From NCBI GenBank assembly GCA_045561735.1, contig JBJKXC010000026.1, positions 1 through 64,000 on the forward strand: DNA of 64,000 nucleotides, given 5' to 3'. Position numbers and translations under genes: made by a program. Shown here piece after piece: positions 16,463 to 25,247 of the stretch (position 1 is the first letter of the stretch; each line of letters opens with the position of its first letter). The notes beneath the pieces are model-generated. The model saw only the letters and a list, made by a program, of their open reading frames with translations, searched no databases and was not told the DNA's origin. Origin of the DNA: UBA3537 sp045561735. GTDB taxonomy: Bacteria > Bacteroidota > Bacteroidia > Flavobacteriales > Flavobacteriaceae.

Positions 16463-16927
16463 CTACCGGCGTTTCGCTTTTTTCATTTTTGAACGCTTTT
16501 TTATATACTTGGTCTTTGAATACTTTTTATTTTTTATCAATTCCCATTGAGCAAACTGATAATCATTTAAGATTTTTTTTAAACTTTCTTTCATGGCAAT
16601 AGCTTCATCAAGCCTTGAGATATGCATATTGTAAACCTCTTCTTTGCTGGGGCGTTCTTCAGGCTTATTTTCCATGCGCAACTTTATTTTTTTTGTCTTT
16701 TCTAGAATAAGTGCATACATCTGATCTTGTTGGTTTTGGTTTAAATCTAGTTCTAGAGTCATTTTTTTAGTCCAAAGTGTAGCTTCTTGTTCAGGAGTCA
16801 AGGCTTTCATCGCTTGCATGCGGTTGTTGGACCGTTTTCCACGTTCTGAATCCATTTGTCGCGGCGGTTGTTGTGCAAAGACTGTAAGACTAAAAAGAAG
16901 AACCAATATTTTTAAAATAGATTTCAT
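16463..16927 (-). CDS. Secreted Spy/CpxP-like or DUF4890-like small protein
   Basis: A 154-residue protein with a signal peptide (cleavage after VFAQ) and a mature part that is almost all charged helix: LTPEQEATLWTKKMTLELDLNQNQ, then long lysine/glutamate-rich helices and a very basic tail (KKRSKMKKAKRR). This pattern fits periplasmic Spy/CpxP-type chaperone-like or metal-sensing proteins. It follows the metalloprotease gene on the same strand after a 36-base gap and may be co-transcribed with it and lysS. Confidence 0.65.
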   Translation of the reverse strand: MKSILKILVLLFSLTVFAQQPPRQMDSERGKRSNNRMQAMKALTPEQEATLWTKKMTLELDLNQNQQDQMYALILEKTKKIKLRMENKPEERPSKEEVYNMHISRLDEAIAMKESLKKILNDYQFAQWELIKNKKYSKTKYIKKRSKMKKAKRR

Positions 16928-16963
16928 AGCAACTTTTTTAAGTTGTTTTTAAATGTACAAAAT

Positions 16964-19453
16964 CTATTCCGGATTTAAAACAGCCTCAATTCGTTTCAAA
17001 ATATCTTGAAGATGGATGCGCGTCATACTATCTGCGGTTCTAATGAGCCCCTGTTTTGTCATGCGCGTCAGTTCATTTAATTCAAATCGAGTAACAGCTT
17101 TAATGTCCGACTGACTTGTATTTACAGCGGTCGACTTCACATAATCGCTGCCCAATCTTTTGCTTTGATTTTTAGCGTTTATTATATAAGCAAGCCGGTC
17201 AATATGCGCTCTTTGAAGATTTCGGCGGTAGGTGTCAATTTTTTGACCTCTTTTGAGTTCTCTCCATATACTGTTGCGCAATACAGTGGTTAAATCTGTC
17301 AGTTTAAAAGCCTCCGAACCGTTCAAGGTTTCATTTTCAATAAGCCGCGCCATTTTTCCCAAACTCAATAGATTTTTCAAAGTCCTCTCTTGCAACTTGC
17401 GAATGCGTTCTACAGACCCTGAATACTCAATGCGTTCAAAAATAGTTTTGTCTATTAACCATGAGGGAGTTTGAAACAATTCTTTATCCAAAAAGTCCAG
17501 AGCCTCTGCTTGTTTTTCTTTAGACACATGGGTGTAAACTGCTCCTTCTTGATCGGCTGTTTTGTAATGCTCGTAAACACCTCCAATATGATTCGCAACA
17601 TGCCCCATATAGCGGTTGAATTGCGAAAGCACTTGCCCATACATGGCTTCCAAATCTTTGTAATCTTCTCCATCTTTGGTTGTCCATTGAATCAAATTAG
17701 GAACAATACGCTCCAAGTTTTTAATCCCATAGGAGCTGGCCAGAACTGCATCGTCACCAAGGTCTTCTGTTTGGGAACTTGGATCTACAACATCACCTGC
17801 TTGCTGGTGTCCAAAGCGGTACATGGGATCTCCAGCATGTTTTGTAATCCAACTGTTTAATATTTCTTTTTCTTCTACAGCAGTTTTTCCGGGTATTGGC
17901 CGGTACCCCCAAGCAATGGCATATTTATCATAAACACCAATGTTAGGCATCAGCGCGACCCCTTTGTCTTGAGGCTGTGCGACATAATTAAAGCGTGCAT
18001 AATCCATGATAGAGGGCGCGGTGCCATATTTTTGAGTGAATTCAGCATTTCTTAAATCTTCTACCTTATAGGCGCAACTGCTGCCCATATTATGTGGGAG
18101 ACCGAGGGTGTGACCAACTTCATGTGCTGACACAAACCGAATCAGGCGCCCCATAACCTCATCTTCAAATTCAGCACCCCGAGCTTCAGGGTTGATGGCT
18201 GCTGTTTGAACAAAAAACCAGCCACGAAGCAAGGTCATAACATTGTGGTACCAATTGATATCACTTTCTAAAATTTCTCCTGTTCTTGGGTCGCTTACAT
18301 GGGGGCCATTTGCATTTGGAATTGGTGATGCTAAATACCTTACTACAGAGTAACGAACATCCTCTGGACTCCATTCGGGATCTTCCTCAATAGATGGAGG
18401 GTCTGCTGCAAGGATGGCATTTTTAAAACCAGCGGCTTCAAAAGCGACTTGCCAATCTTCAATGCCTTGTTTGATGTATTTGCGCCATTTTTTAGGGGTG
18501 GCACGATCAATGTAATAAATAATGGGTTTTTTAGGTTCCACCAATTCTCCAGCTTCAAATTTATCGAGGTCTTCCGCTTTGATTTCAAGTCGCCAACGGT
18601 CTAAATACACCAATTCTCGACTTCTTTGATCCTCCAATCCATAATCGACTTGCCCCCTTGCAAACCAACCTACACGTTGGTCAAAATAACGACGCTTCAT
18701 TGGGTTTTGAGGCAATAAAATCATTGAATTATTGATTTCAACTGAAATGGTTCCTGTGCTAGAATTTGATGGCGGTTCCGATGCTGCATAGGTTTTAACA
18801 TGTCTGGCTTCAATATTTTTTGGATAACTTTTGACACTTTCAATAAATGACTTGTTACTTTCTAGGCGGGATATTTTGTATTGTTTTCTCCGATAGTTCG
18901 GTAATCCAAGTGCTTTTACATCCGTTTTAAATAGATCCGTTACATTAATCACAGTTGCAGTGGAATCATTGTTGTAGGCTTTAATCGGAAAGGTGTATAA
19001 AACTGGCTCAAAGTTTGAATTCACAACTGCTTCATGTACGGGCAGAGAATCTGCTGCAAAAACTTCATGAGACACAACTCTCAATAAGACCTTTTTATCT
19101 CTTTTTTGCCATCTCAAAACTTGGGTGTTTTGTTTTCCACCTCCAAATCCAATACCAGATGCTGTTTTCGCAATGCGACTGACCATGAGCATTTCTTTTT
19201 CAAACAATGAATCTGGAATTTCGTAATAAAAATCGGTTTCAATTTTATGAACTTTAAAAAGCCCCTCATCCGATTCAGCATCTTTTGTGATGACTTCTGG
19301 ATAGGGTTTGATTCCATCCTTCTTTGGCTTGGTGCTGGTTTTTGATGCGTTGTCTTTGTTTTTTTTAACCGAGCCTGCCTTGATGCTGATTGCACAAGAA
19401 TGTAGAACTACAAGTGCGGCTAATAAAACAGTTGTTTTTAAGATTGTTTTCAT
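16964..19453 (-). CDS. Zinc-dependent metalloprotease, DUF5117/DUF5118 type
   Basis: An 829-residue lipoprotein-like precursor (lipobox LHSC, Cys20). After a DUF5118/DUF5117-like N-terminal half comes a metzincin catalytic domain with the extended zinc motif HEVGHTLGLPH (His444, Glu445, His448, His454) and a downstream SIMDYARFNY that supplies the Met-turn. A C-terminal helical region follows. Such proteins are common in Bacteroidota and are thought to act in the periplasm or at the surface; substrates are unknown. It follows lysS by 42 bases on the same strand. Confidence 0.9.
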   Translation of the reverse strand: MKTILKTTVLLAALVVLHSCAISIKAGSVKKNKDNASKTSTKPKKDGIKPYPEVITKDAESDEGLFKVHKIETDFYYEIPDSLFEKEMLMVSRIAKTASGIGFGGGKQNTQVLRWQKRDKKVLLRVVSHEVFAADSLPVHEAVVNSNFEPVLYTFPIKAYNNDSTATVINVTDLFKTDVKALGLPNYRRKQYKISRLESNKSFIESVKSYPKNIEARHVKTYAASEPPSNSSTGTISVEINNSMILLPQNPMKRRYFDQRVGWFARGQVDYGLEDQRSRELVYLDRWRLEIKAEDLDKFEAGELVEPKKPIIYYIDRATPKKWRKYIKQGIEDWQVAFEAAGFKNAILAADPPSIEEDPEWSPEDVRYSVVRYLASPIPNANGPHVSDPRTGEILESDINWYHNVMTLLRGWFFVQTAAINPEARGAEFEDEVMGRLIRFVSAHEVGHTLGLPHNMGSSCAYKVEDLRNAEFTQKYGTAPSIMDYARFNYVAQPQDKGVALMPNIGVYDKYAIAWGYRPIPGKTAVEEKEILNSWITKHAGDPMYRFGHQQAGDVVDPSSQTEDLGDDAVLASSYGIKNLERIVPNLIQWTTKDGEDYKDLEAMYGQVLSQFNRYMGHVANHIGGVYEHYKTADQEGAVYTHVSKEKQAEALDFLDKELFQTPSWLIDKTIFERIEYSGSVERIRKLQERTLKNLLSLGKMARLIENETLNGSEAFKLTDLTTVLRNSIWRELKRGQKIDTYRRNLQRAHIDRLAYIINAKNQSKRLGSDYVKSTAVNTSQSDIKAVTRFELNELTRMTKQGLIRTADSMTRIHLQDILKRIEAVLNPE

Positions 19454-19495
19454 TGTCTTAAATTATAGTGATAGTTTAGGTTTATATTTTAGGGT

Positions 19496-21193
19496 TTAGT
19501 CCAAAAGTTTAACTGTAAGCTGATCCTCTGTTTTGATAACTTTTGCCAATCCTTGGTTTGTTAAGCTTTTCATTGCTTTATCCCAACCCTTATTACTGAG
19601 CCCAGCTTGTATTTTTAATTCGGATAGGCGTATGGATTTTTTGTTTTGAATGATGTCGAAAATAGTTTTTTCATTTTCATTTAAATCTAAAGATTTTTTC
19701 TCCGGTTTCATCTGTGGAAAAAACAACACCTCTTGGATAGATGCATTATTGGTTAAAAACATAATCAAGCGGTCCATTCCAATGCCTATTCCAGAAGTTG
19801 GAGGCATTCCGTATTCTAAAGCTCTCAGAAAATCTTCATCAATAAATTGAGTCGCTTCATCATCGCCTCGATCGGCCAATGTTAATTGTGCTTCAAAGCG
19901 CTGGCGTTGATCTATGGGGTCGTTCAGCTCGGAGTAACCGTTGGCGATTTCTTTTCCGCACACCATCAGTTCAAAGCGTTCGGTCAAATCCGGATTGCTT
20001 CGGTGTTCTTTACAAAGTGGGCTCATTTCTTTTGGATAGTCTGTAATGTAGGTTGGCTGAATGTAGTTCCCTTCGCATTTTTCACCAAAAATTTCATCAA
20101 TTAACTTGCCTTTTCCCATACTCTCATCAACTTCTATCCCCATACCTAAGGCAGCTGTTCTTAGTTCTTCTTCTGACTTACCTGTAATGTCATAGCCTGT
20201 AAATTCTTTTATGGCTTCTGTCATAGTGACTCTAGGATAGGGTGCTTTGAAATCAATTTCATGGGCGCCAAAAGTGGCTTTGGTAGTCCCATTGACTGTA
20301 TTGGCACAAAACTCTAAGAGTTGCTCACAAAATCCCATCATCCAATTATAGTCCTTGTAGGCCACATAAATTTCCATGGCTGTAAATTCAGGATTGTGGG
20401 TGCGGTCCATACCTTCATTTCTGAAATTTTTTGAGAATTCATAAACCCCATCAAATCCACCAACAATCAGACGTTTTAGGTACAATTCATTAGCAATACG
20501 CATGTACAAGGGAATGTCCAAGCTGTTGTGATGGGTAACGAATGGTCGTGCTGCAGCGCCTCCAGGTATGGGTTGTAAGACAGGTGTCTCTACTTCAAAA
20601 TATCCAGCATCATTAAAAAATTTTCGCATCGCATTAAACAGCTTTGTTCTCTTTAAAAAGACCGCCTTGACATGAGGATTCACGGCTAAGTCTGCATAGC
20701 GTTGACGGTAGCGCATTTCAGGATCGTTGAATTCGTCATAAGAATTTCCATCCGAATCTGTTTTTGGAAGTGGGAGCGGTTTGAGTGCTTTGCTCAAAAG
20801 TTTAAAATTTTTGACCAGGATTGTTTTTTCGCCCACTTGGGTGATAAATAATTCTCCTTCAATTCCAATAATATCTCCTAAATCTAAAAGTTTTTTAAAG
20901 ACATCATTGTAGGCAGACTTATCTTCACCCGGACAAATTTCATCTCTATTAAAATAAACTTGAATGCGCCCTTCACTGTCTTGAATTTCAGTGAATGCAG
21001 CCTTCCCTTGCACTTTTTTTCGCATTAAGCGTCCAGCAATAACCACGTTTTCTCCTTCAATAAAATTGGATTTTATACCCAGACTGTTATGGGTTACAGG
21101 GAATAGGTCGGCGGGATAAGGATTGATTCCTAACGCACGAAGCTTTGAAAGTTTTTCGCGTCGGACAAGTTCTTGTTGGGAAAGCTGTGCCAT
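19496..21193 (-). CDS. lysS: Lysine--tRNA ligase, class II
   Basis: Charges tRNA-Lys. The 565-residue protein has an OB-fold anticodon domain (about 45-150), class II motif 2 (FRNEGMDRTHNPEF, about residues 250-263) and motif 3 (GIGMDRL, about 475). About 65 residues after the catalytic core form an extra C-terminal domain (FDIIQNKKSIRLSELKIQ onward), a winged-helix-like extension common in Bacteroidota LysRS. A textbook promoter lies upstream on the minus strand (21217-21246). Confidence 0.97.
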   Translation of the reverse strand: MAQLSQQELVRREKLSKLRALGINPYPADLFPVTHNSLGIKSNFIEGENVVIAGRLMRKKVQGKAAFTEIQDSEGRIQVYFNRDEICPGEDKSAYNDVFKKLLDLGDIIGIEGELFITQVGEKTILVKNFKLLSKALKPLPLPKTDSDGNSYDEFNDPEMRYRQRYADLAVNPHVKAVFLKRTKLFNAMRKFFNDAGYFEVETPVLQPIPGGAAARPFVTHHNSLDIPLYMRIANELYLKRLIVGGFDGVYEFSKNFRNEGMDRTHNPEFTAMEIYVAYKDYNWMMGFCEQLLEFCANTVNGTTKATFGAHEIDFKAPYPRVTMTEAIKEFTGYDITGKSEEELRTAALGMGIEVDESMGKGKLIDEIFGEKCEGNYIQPTYITDYPKEMSPLCKEHRSNPDLTERFELMVCGKEIANGYSELNDPIDQRQRFEAQLTLADRGDDEATQFIDEDFLRALEYGMPPTSGIGIGMDRLIMFLTNNASIQEVLFFPQMKPEKKSLDLNENEKTIFDIIQNKKSIRLSELKIQAGLSNKGWDKAMKSLTNQGLAKVIKTEDQLTVKLLD

Positions 21194-21216
21194 AGTTGTT
21201 TAATCTTAATTGATAA

Positions 21217-21246
21217 CAAATATAACTACTCTGCATTGGATTTCAA
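21217..21246 (-). promoter_or_regulatory. Promoter of lysS
   Basis: On the minus strand TTG (21244-21246), a 19-base spacer and TATATTTG (21217-21224) form a full Bacteroidota promoter, ending 23 bases before the lysS start. Confidence 0.75.
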
Positions 21247-21286
21247 TAGCGAATTTAAAATTCAATAGTTTGTAACGATTTTGATG

Positions 21287-21294
21287 TATTTTTG
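21287..21294 (+). promoter_or_regulatory. -7 box (TATTTTTG) of the Pmp3-like gene
   Basis: The box overlaps an in-frame ATG at 21292, so that ATG cannot be the start of translation; it supports the ATG at 21331. Confidence 0.45.
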
Positions 21295-21330
21295 TCTTAT
21301 TGTAGCGTTATAATTTTCAACTTTATTGCG

Positions 21331-21489
21331 ATGAGTATTTGGCGGGTTTTATTGTCCATTTTATTTCCACCCCTAGCAGTGGTAGATAAGGGCTGTGGTT
21401 CTTTTGTAATTGTCTTTATTTTGACACTTTGTGGTTGGGTGCCTGGTGTTATTGCTGCTTTGGTCATTCTTAATAATCCAAATCACTAA
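21331..21489 (+). CDS. YqaE/Pmp3 family small membrane protein
   Basis: A 52-residue protein with two membrane helices, the first carrying ILFPPLAVVDKGCG and the second FVIVFILTLCGWVPGVIAAL. This is the Pmp3/YqaE (UPF0057) pattern, linked in other organisms to salt or membrane stress. An in-frame ATG at 21292 adds 13 residues but overlaps the -7 box, so the start at 21331 (MSIWRVLLS) is preferred. lipB follows 17 bases downstream. Confidence 0.88.
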   Translation: MSIWRVLLSILFPPLAVVDKGCGSFVIVFILTLCGWVPGVIAALVILNNPNH

Positions 21490-21506
21490 TCCATTATTTT
21501 TACAAC

Positions 21507-22220
21507 ATGAATAAATCAATTCAGTTTCAAGATTTAGGCCTAAAGGATTATAAAGAAACTTGGGATTTGCAAGAAGAAATTTTTAAAAAAACGGTGGCTA
21601 TAAAAGTCAGAAATAGACGAGAAAATGCCGGATTATCTACACCCAATCACTTTTTATTTGTAAGCCATGCACATGTTTATACCTTAGGAAAAAGTGGGGA
21701 TCTTTCCAATTTACTTTTAAATGAGGAACAACTCAAGAAAAAAGGCGCCAATTTTTATAAAATTAATAGGGGGGGAGACATCACTTACCATGGACCCGGC
21801 CAAATTGTTGGTTACCCAATTTTAGATCTTGAAAATTTTTTTACAGATATTCATAAATACCTTCGCTTGTTGGAAGAAACTATTATTTTAACACTTGCGG
21901 ACTACGGTTTAGAGGCTTCAAGAAGTCAGGGAGAAACTGGTGTATGGTTGGATGTGGGAACGCCTTTTGCTCGAAAAATTTGTGCGCTCGGAGTTCGTGC
22001 CAGCCGTTGGGTTACCATGCATGGATTTGCGCTCAATGTCAACACCGATTTAGGATACTTTGATCACATCATTCCTTGTGGAATTCGCGGCAAATCTGTT
22101 ACATCGTTAAGAGTAGAATTAAAGAGAAATCAAGTGCATGAAAATGAAGTTAAAGAAAAATTATTCAAGCATTTCTTGAATCTTTTTGAAGCCCAAAAAG
22201 TTAATACATTTGGTACATGA
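21507..22220 (+). CDS. lipB: Lipoyl(octanoyl) transferase LipB
   Basis: Moves octanoyl from acyl carrier protein to lipoyl domains, the first step of lipoic acid synthesis; PdhC in this window has two such domains. The 237-residue protein shows RGGDITYHGPGQ and YPILDL, the lysine-bearing KICALGVR, and the catalytic Cys191 in IIPCGI. Its 3' end overlaps the converging lipoprotein gene by 20 bases. Confidence 0.95.
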   Translation: MNKSIQFQDLGLKDYKETWDLQEEIFKKTVAIKVRNRRENAGLSTPNHFLFVSHAHVYTLGKSGDLSNLLLNEEQLKKKGANFYKINRGGDITYHGPGQIVGYPILDLENFFTDIHKYLRLLEETIILTLADYGLEASRSQGETGVWLDVGTPFARKICALGVRASRWVTMHGFALNVNTDLGYFDHIIPCGIRGKSVTSLRVELKRNQVHENEVKEKLFKHFLNLFEAQKVNTFGT

Positions 22221-24507
22221 CGAAGCCATCAGCGCTGCTTTGACATATAAATTCAAGGGCCGCATCCCCATCAACATTTGCTAAATCAACATTAGAAGCC
22301 CCATAAACAGGAAAATCTGGAAGTACCTTTCCTTGACTATCATAAAACCAAACTTTATTGGACTGAAGATCTGTAATGCTTATGAATATCTTGTCATTTA
22401 AATAAAACAATTTTGGGGGGCTAAAATTGCCGTAATCAAGCGTTGCTTTTTGAGCTTTAATCTGTAAGTTGTTATTCCATTGTGCCACCAATGTTTTGCT
22501 AAAAGCTGTTATTTGAGTGCCTGATTCAAAACCTAGAGATTGCAAACTCAAACGGCCTTTAGTGTCGACCTGAACAAAATCGCCATTGGCGTCAAGCGTT
22601 GAGAATTTATTTTTATAAAAGTACAGGTTTTGATCTGAGAAATTAATGGTTTCTTTAACGCCAATTCGTATTTTTCCACGGCGGTCTAAAATCTTTAAAT
22701 TTTTTCCTTCAGAAAAGACAATGTAATCTTTACTTTTGTATCGAATGTGTTTTGGGGTGTTATTGATCTTGGAATCTGCTTTGTATTTAAATCCTTTTAC
22801 ACGTTTCCCATTACCATCGTACATTAACAAATTGGCTCCCTGTGTGACTAAAAATCTATAGTTTCTTGTTTTGTCATAATCAAATACAGCCAAGGGTTGT
22901 GAGATTTTATCTTTGAACGTCAGCGGAAATCGTCCAACATCCCTACCTAATCGGTCTAAAACATAAAGTTTGTTTTCTGTAGCAAACACCATTTGAAGGC
23001 GTCCGTTTTTAAATAAATCCACCTGTTCAACTGGACCCAAGATTGGAGCTGAAATTCTTTTTTTCCAACGTACAACCCCTTCATTAGAAATTAAATACAA
23101 TTGATTCTCAACATCTTGTAACAAAATATCTTTCTGTCTTGTTTGGTGGTTTTTTACAAATTGAATGTCTCCAATAATTTGTGTATCCAGCTTAAAGCTA
23201 AAAATTTCAGTTACTCTTTGTGTGTTAGAAATAGGCCGTTGCTTTTGAATCAACCCATTAAAATGAATTGTATTGTCGTCTTTAACAACCTGAAAACTGG
23301 AATTTTTAAAATCTTTCAAGGTTTCTGCTGTCATATTGGTGCCCAAGCGGCTGTTTAAAACCATAGCCAAGCGATTTGAATCGAATGTTTCATGATAAGA
23401 CGCTTCATCGCTAAGTATTTTTTGTATGGATTTGTAAGCTTGACTTTGTGCCAGACTGTTTTCATTGGTATATTCAGAAATAAAGTATTCTAGCGTTGTT
23501 TCATTGTCAGAAAATACTATGAATTCGTCTATAATTGTGTAGTATGAAGGTTCAATAGCAGGTAATAAATTGCCGAAAGTTTGCTTAAAAATAGATCCGT
23601 TTTCAAATTTAAATAGAGGTATGGAGCGAAATGTTTTAAGAACTTCTTGCTGGCCTACCAAAACATCTTTACTTGCCCTTATGTCTAATGCATACAGAGC
23701 TATAGCAGTTCCATTTTCAGATGTGATACTGCCAATTTCTTCAGTTGTTTCAAAAAAAGACTTGGCAAATTCTGTTGGTATTAATGTACTGTCATTTTGC
23801 CTTATATTTTTAGAAAATTGTTCAAAATCAGAAAAATTATAAGACTTAAAATTTTGGCTATGATTAGGTGCAATCTGATTCAATTTAGATGCTTTTGGAT
23901 TTATTTTATCGAATAAACCGGGCCATTTAGAATCTGTATATACCCCACTTAAAGATAGATTTGATGGGCTGGCATAAAAGTTCAATAAAAGATTGCTATA
24001 AATGAAATCTAGCCCTTCAATTTGCTTTGAAGAAGTCATATAAATTGAAAATGTCGCATCAGGGTTAAGGATGTTTGTAAATTTCAGGTAAGGGTGTTTT
24101 GAAGTTTTCTTATGCGAGTTACTGATTTCGTAATTTTTGTTATAAACCCATATACTGTCTTGAATAAATTTGGAGTTTAAAAGGATTTCGGATTCCAAGT
24201 GTTTTTTTTTAGTAATAAATGTATAGTTGGGTTCAGCAGTATTAGAATTTAAACAAATGAGTAAGGGCCCCGATATTTTTAAACTATCAATTGGCATTAA
24301 ATGGCTTTCAAAAAGCGTTTTTAAATTCGTTTGACTTAAAAGGGAATTGTTCTTTAAAGTGCTTTTGAATCCTTCTAATGAATTGATTTTCAAAATAAAT
24401 GTAGAGCCCTCAGGGATAAAGTCTTCAATATTTGCTGGAGAATCATGTTTATATTCACAACCAAACATCAAAATCACAAACAATAAAAGGATGATTTTAC
24501 TTCTCAT
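22201..24507 (-). CDS. Large lipoprotein with a C-terminal propeller-like half, function unknown
   Basis: A 768-residue lipoprotein (lipobox MFGC, Cys17). The N-terminal half (about 25-420) is mixed and does not match a family I know, although the opening FIPEGSTFILKINSLEGF resembles DUF3352-type proteins. From about residue 430 the sequence has repeated strand-rich units with motifs such as QNQLYLISNEGVVRW, NKLYVLDRLGRDVG and GNLKILDRRGKIRI-like blocks, suggesting a beta-propeller of the PQQ/WD type. It sits between lipB (overlapping by 20 bases, converging) and rnhB (36 bases upstream, same strand), so it is likely co-transcribed with rnhB. Confidence 0.75.
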   Translation of the reverse strand: MRSKIILLLFVILMFGCEYKHDSPANIEDFIPEGSTFILKINSLEGFKSTLKNNSLLSQTNLKTLFESHLMPIDSLKISGPLLICLNSNTAEPNYTFITKKKHLESEILLNSKFIQDSIWVYNKNYEISNSHKKTSKHPYLKFTNILNPDATFSIYMTSSKQIEGLDFIYSNLLLNFYASPSNLSLSGVYTDSKWPGLFDKINPKASKLNQIAPNHSQNFKSYNFSDFEQFSKNIRQNDSTLIPTEFAKSFFETTEEIGSITSENGTAIALYALDIRASKDVLVGQQEVLKTFRSIPLFKFENGSIFKQTFGNLLPAIEPSYYTIIDEFIVFSDNETTLEYFISEYTNENSLAQSQAYKSIQKILSDEASYHETFDSNRLAMVLNSRLGTNMTAETLKDFKNSSFQVVKDDNTIHFNGLIQKQRPISNTQRVTEIFSFKLDTQIIGDIQFVKNHQTRQKDILLQDVENQLYLISNEGVVRWKKRISAPILGPVEQVDLFKNGRLQMVFATENKLYVLDRLGRDVGRFPLTFKDKISQPLAVFDYDKTRNYRFLVTQGANLLMYDGNGKRVKGFKYKADSKINNTPKHIRYKSKDYIVFSEGKNLKILDRRGKIRIGVKETINFSDQNLYFYKNKFSTLDANGDFVQVDTKGRLSLQSLGFESGTQITAFSKTLVAQWNNNLQIKAQKATLDYGNFSPPKLFYLNDKIFISITDLQSNKVWFYDSQGKVLPDFPVYGASNVDLANVDGDAALEFICQSSADGFVMYQMY

Positions 24508-24542
24508 GAGTTAATTACATTCAGCTGTAAACAAAGATAGGA

Positions 24543-25139
24543 TTAAAATTCAAAACGCAACTGATCGGGGAGGAGTTTAAAAGATTTTCTGTGGTATTTT
24601 GTAGCCCCATATTTTTGGAGAGAATTTCGGTGTTCTTTAGTTGGGTATCCTTTATTTTGCTTCCAATTATACATAGGGAATTCTTCATGAATTTTAGTCA
24701 TATAATCATCCCGGTATGTTTTCGCAAGCACAGAGGCTGCAGCGATGTTCAGGTATTTTGCATCTCCTTTGATAATGGTCTTATAGGGGATATCTCCAAA
24801 GGGTTTAAAACTGTTACCGTCTACAGCGATAAAAGTGGTCTTATTTAATTGTGCGATGGCCTTGTGCATTCCCAAAATAGAAGCATTTAAAATATTAATT
24901 TTGTCAATTTGTTCTGGAAAGATGTGGACTACTCCAAATCCAAGGGCTTGTGCTTCAATAATAGGACGTAACTCCATGCGTCTATTGTGTGAGAGTTCTT
25001 TCGAGTCATTCAGCCACTTGTTTTTAAATCTTTTTGGTAAAATAACAGCCGCCGCTGTGACTGGCCCCGCCAAACAACCTCTACCTGCTTCGTCGGTACC
25101 ACATTCAAATTTTTTATTCGAGACACTGTGCTCGAGCAT
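24543..25139 (-). CDS. rnhB: Ribonuclease HII
   Basis: Cuts RNA in RNA-DNA hybrids, including single ribonucleotides in DNA. The 198-residue protein has the active-site block GTDEAGRGCLAGPV (Asp16, Glu17), a later VDGN (third acidic residue) and ASVLAKTYRD near the C-terminal third. Normal length for the family. The lipoprotein gene follows on the same strand. Confidence 0.96.
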   Translation of the reverse strand: MLEHSVSNKKFECGTDEAGRGCLAGPVTAAAVILPKRFKNKWLNDSKELSHNRRMELRPIIEAQALGFGVVHIFPEQIDKINILNASILGMHKAIAQLNKTTFIAVDGNSFKPFGDIPYKTIIKGDAKYLNIAAASVLAKTYRDDYMTKIHEEFPMYNWKQNKGYPTKEHRNSLQKYGATKYHRKSFKLLPDQLRFEF

Positions 25140-25215
25140 GGGTTTTAAATTTGTAGTAAATATAGATTACTTTTTTCGAACCGTTCTAAACGCTTAATAA
25201 TCCCTAATAATTTGC

Positions 25216-25223
25216 TACTTTTG
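25216..25223 (+). promoter_or_regulatory. -7 box (TACTTTTG) of the putative porin gene
   Basis: A TAnnTTTG match ending 24 bases before the ATG at 25248. It overlaps an upstream in-frame start candidate at 25212, supporting 25248 as the true start. Confidence 0.5.
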
Positions 25224-25247
25224 GAACAGCGTTTTTTTTTAATAAAT

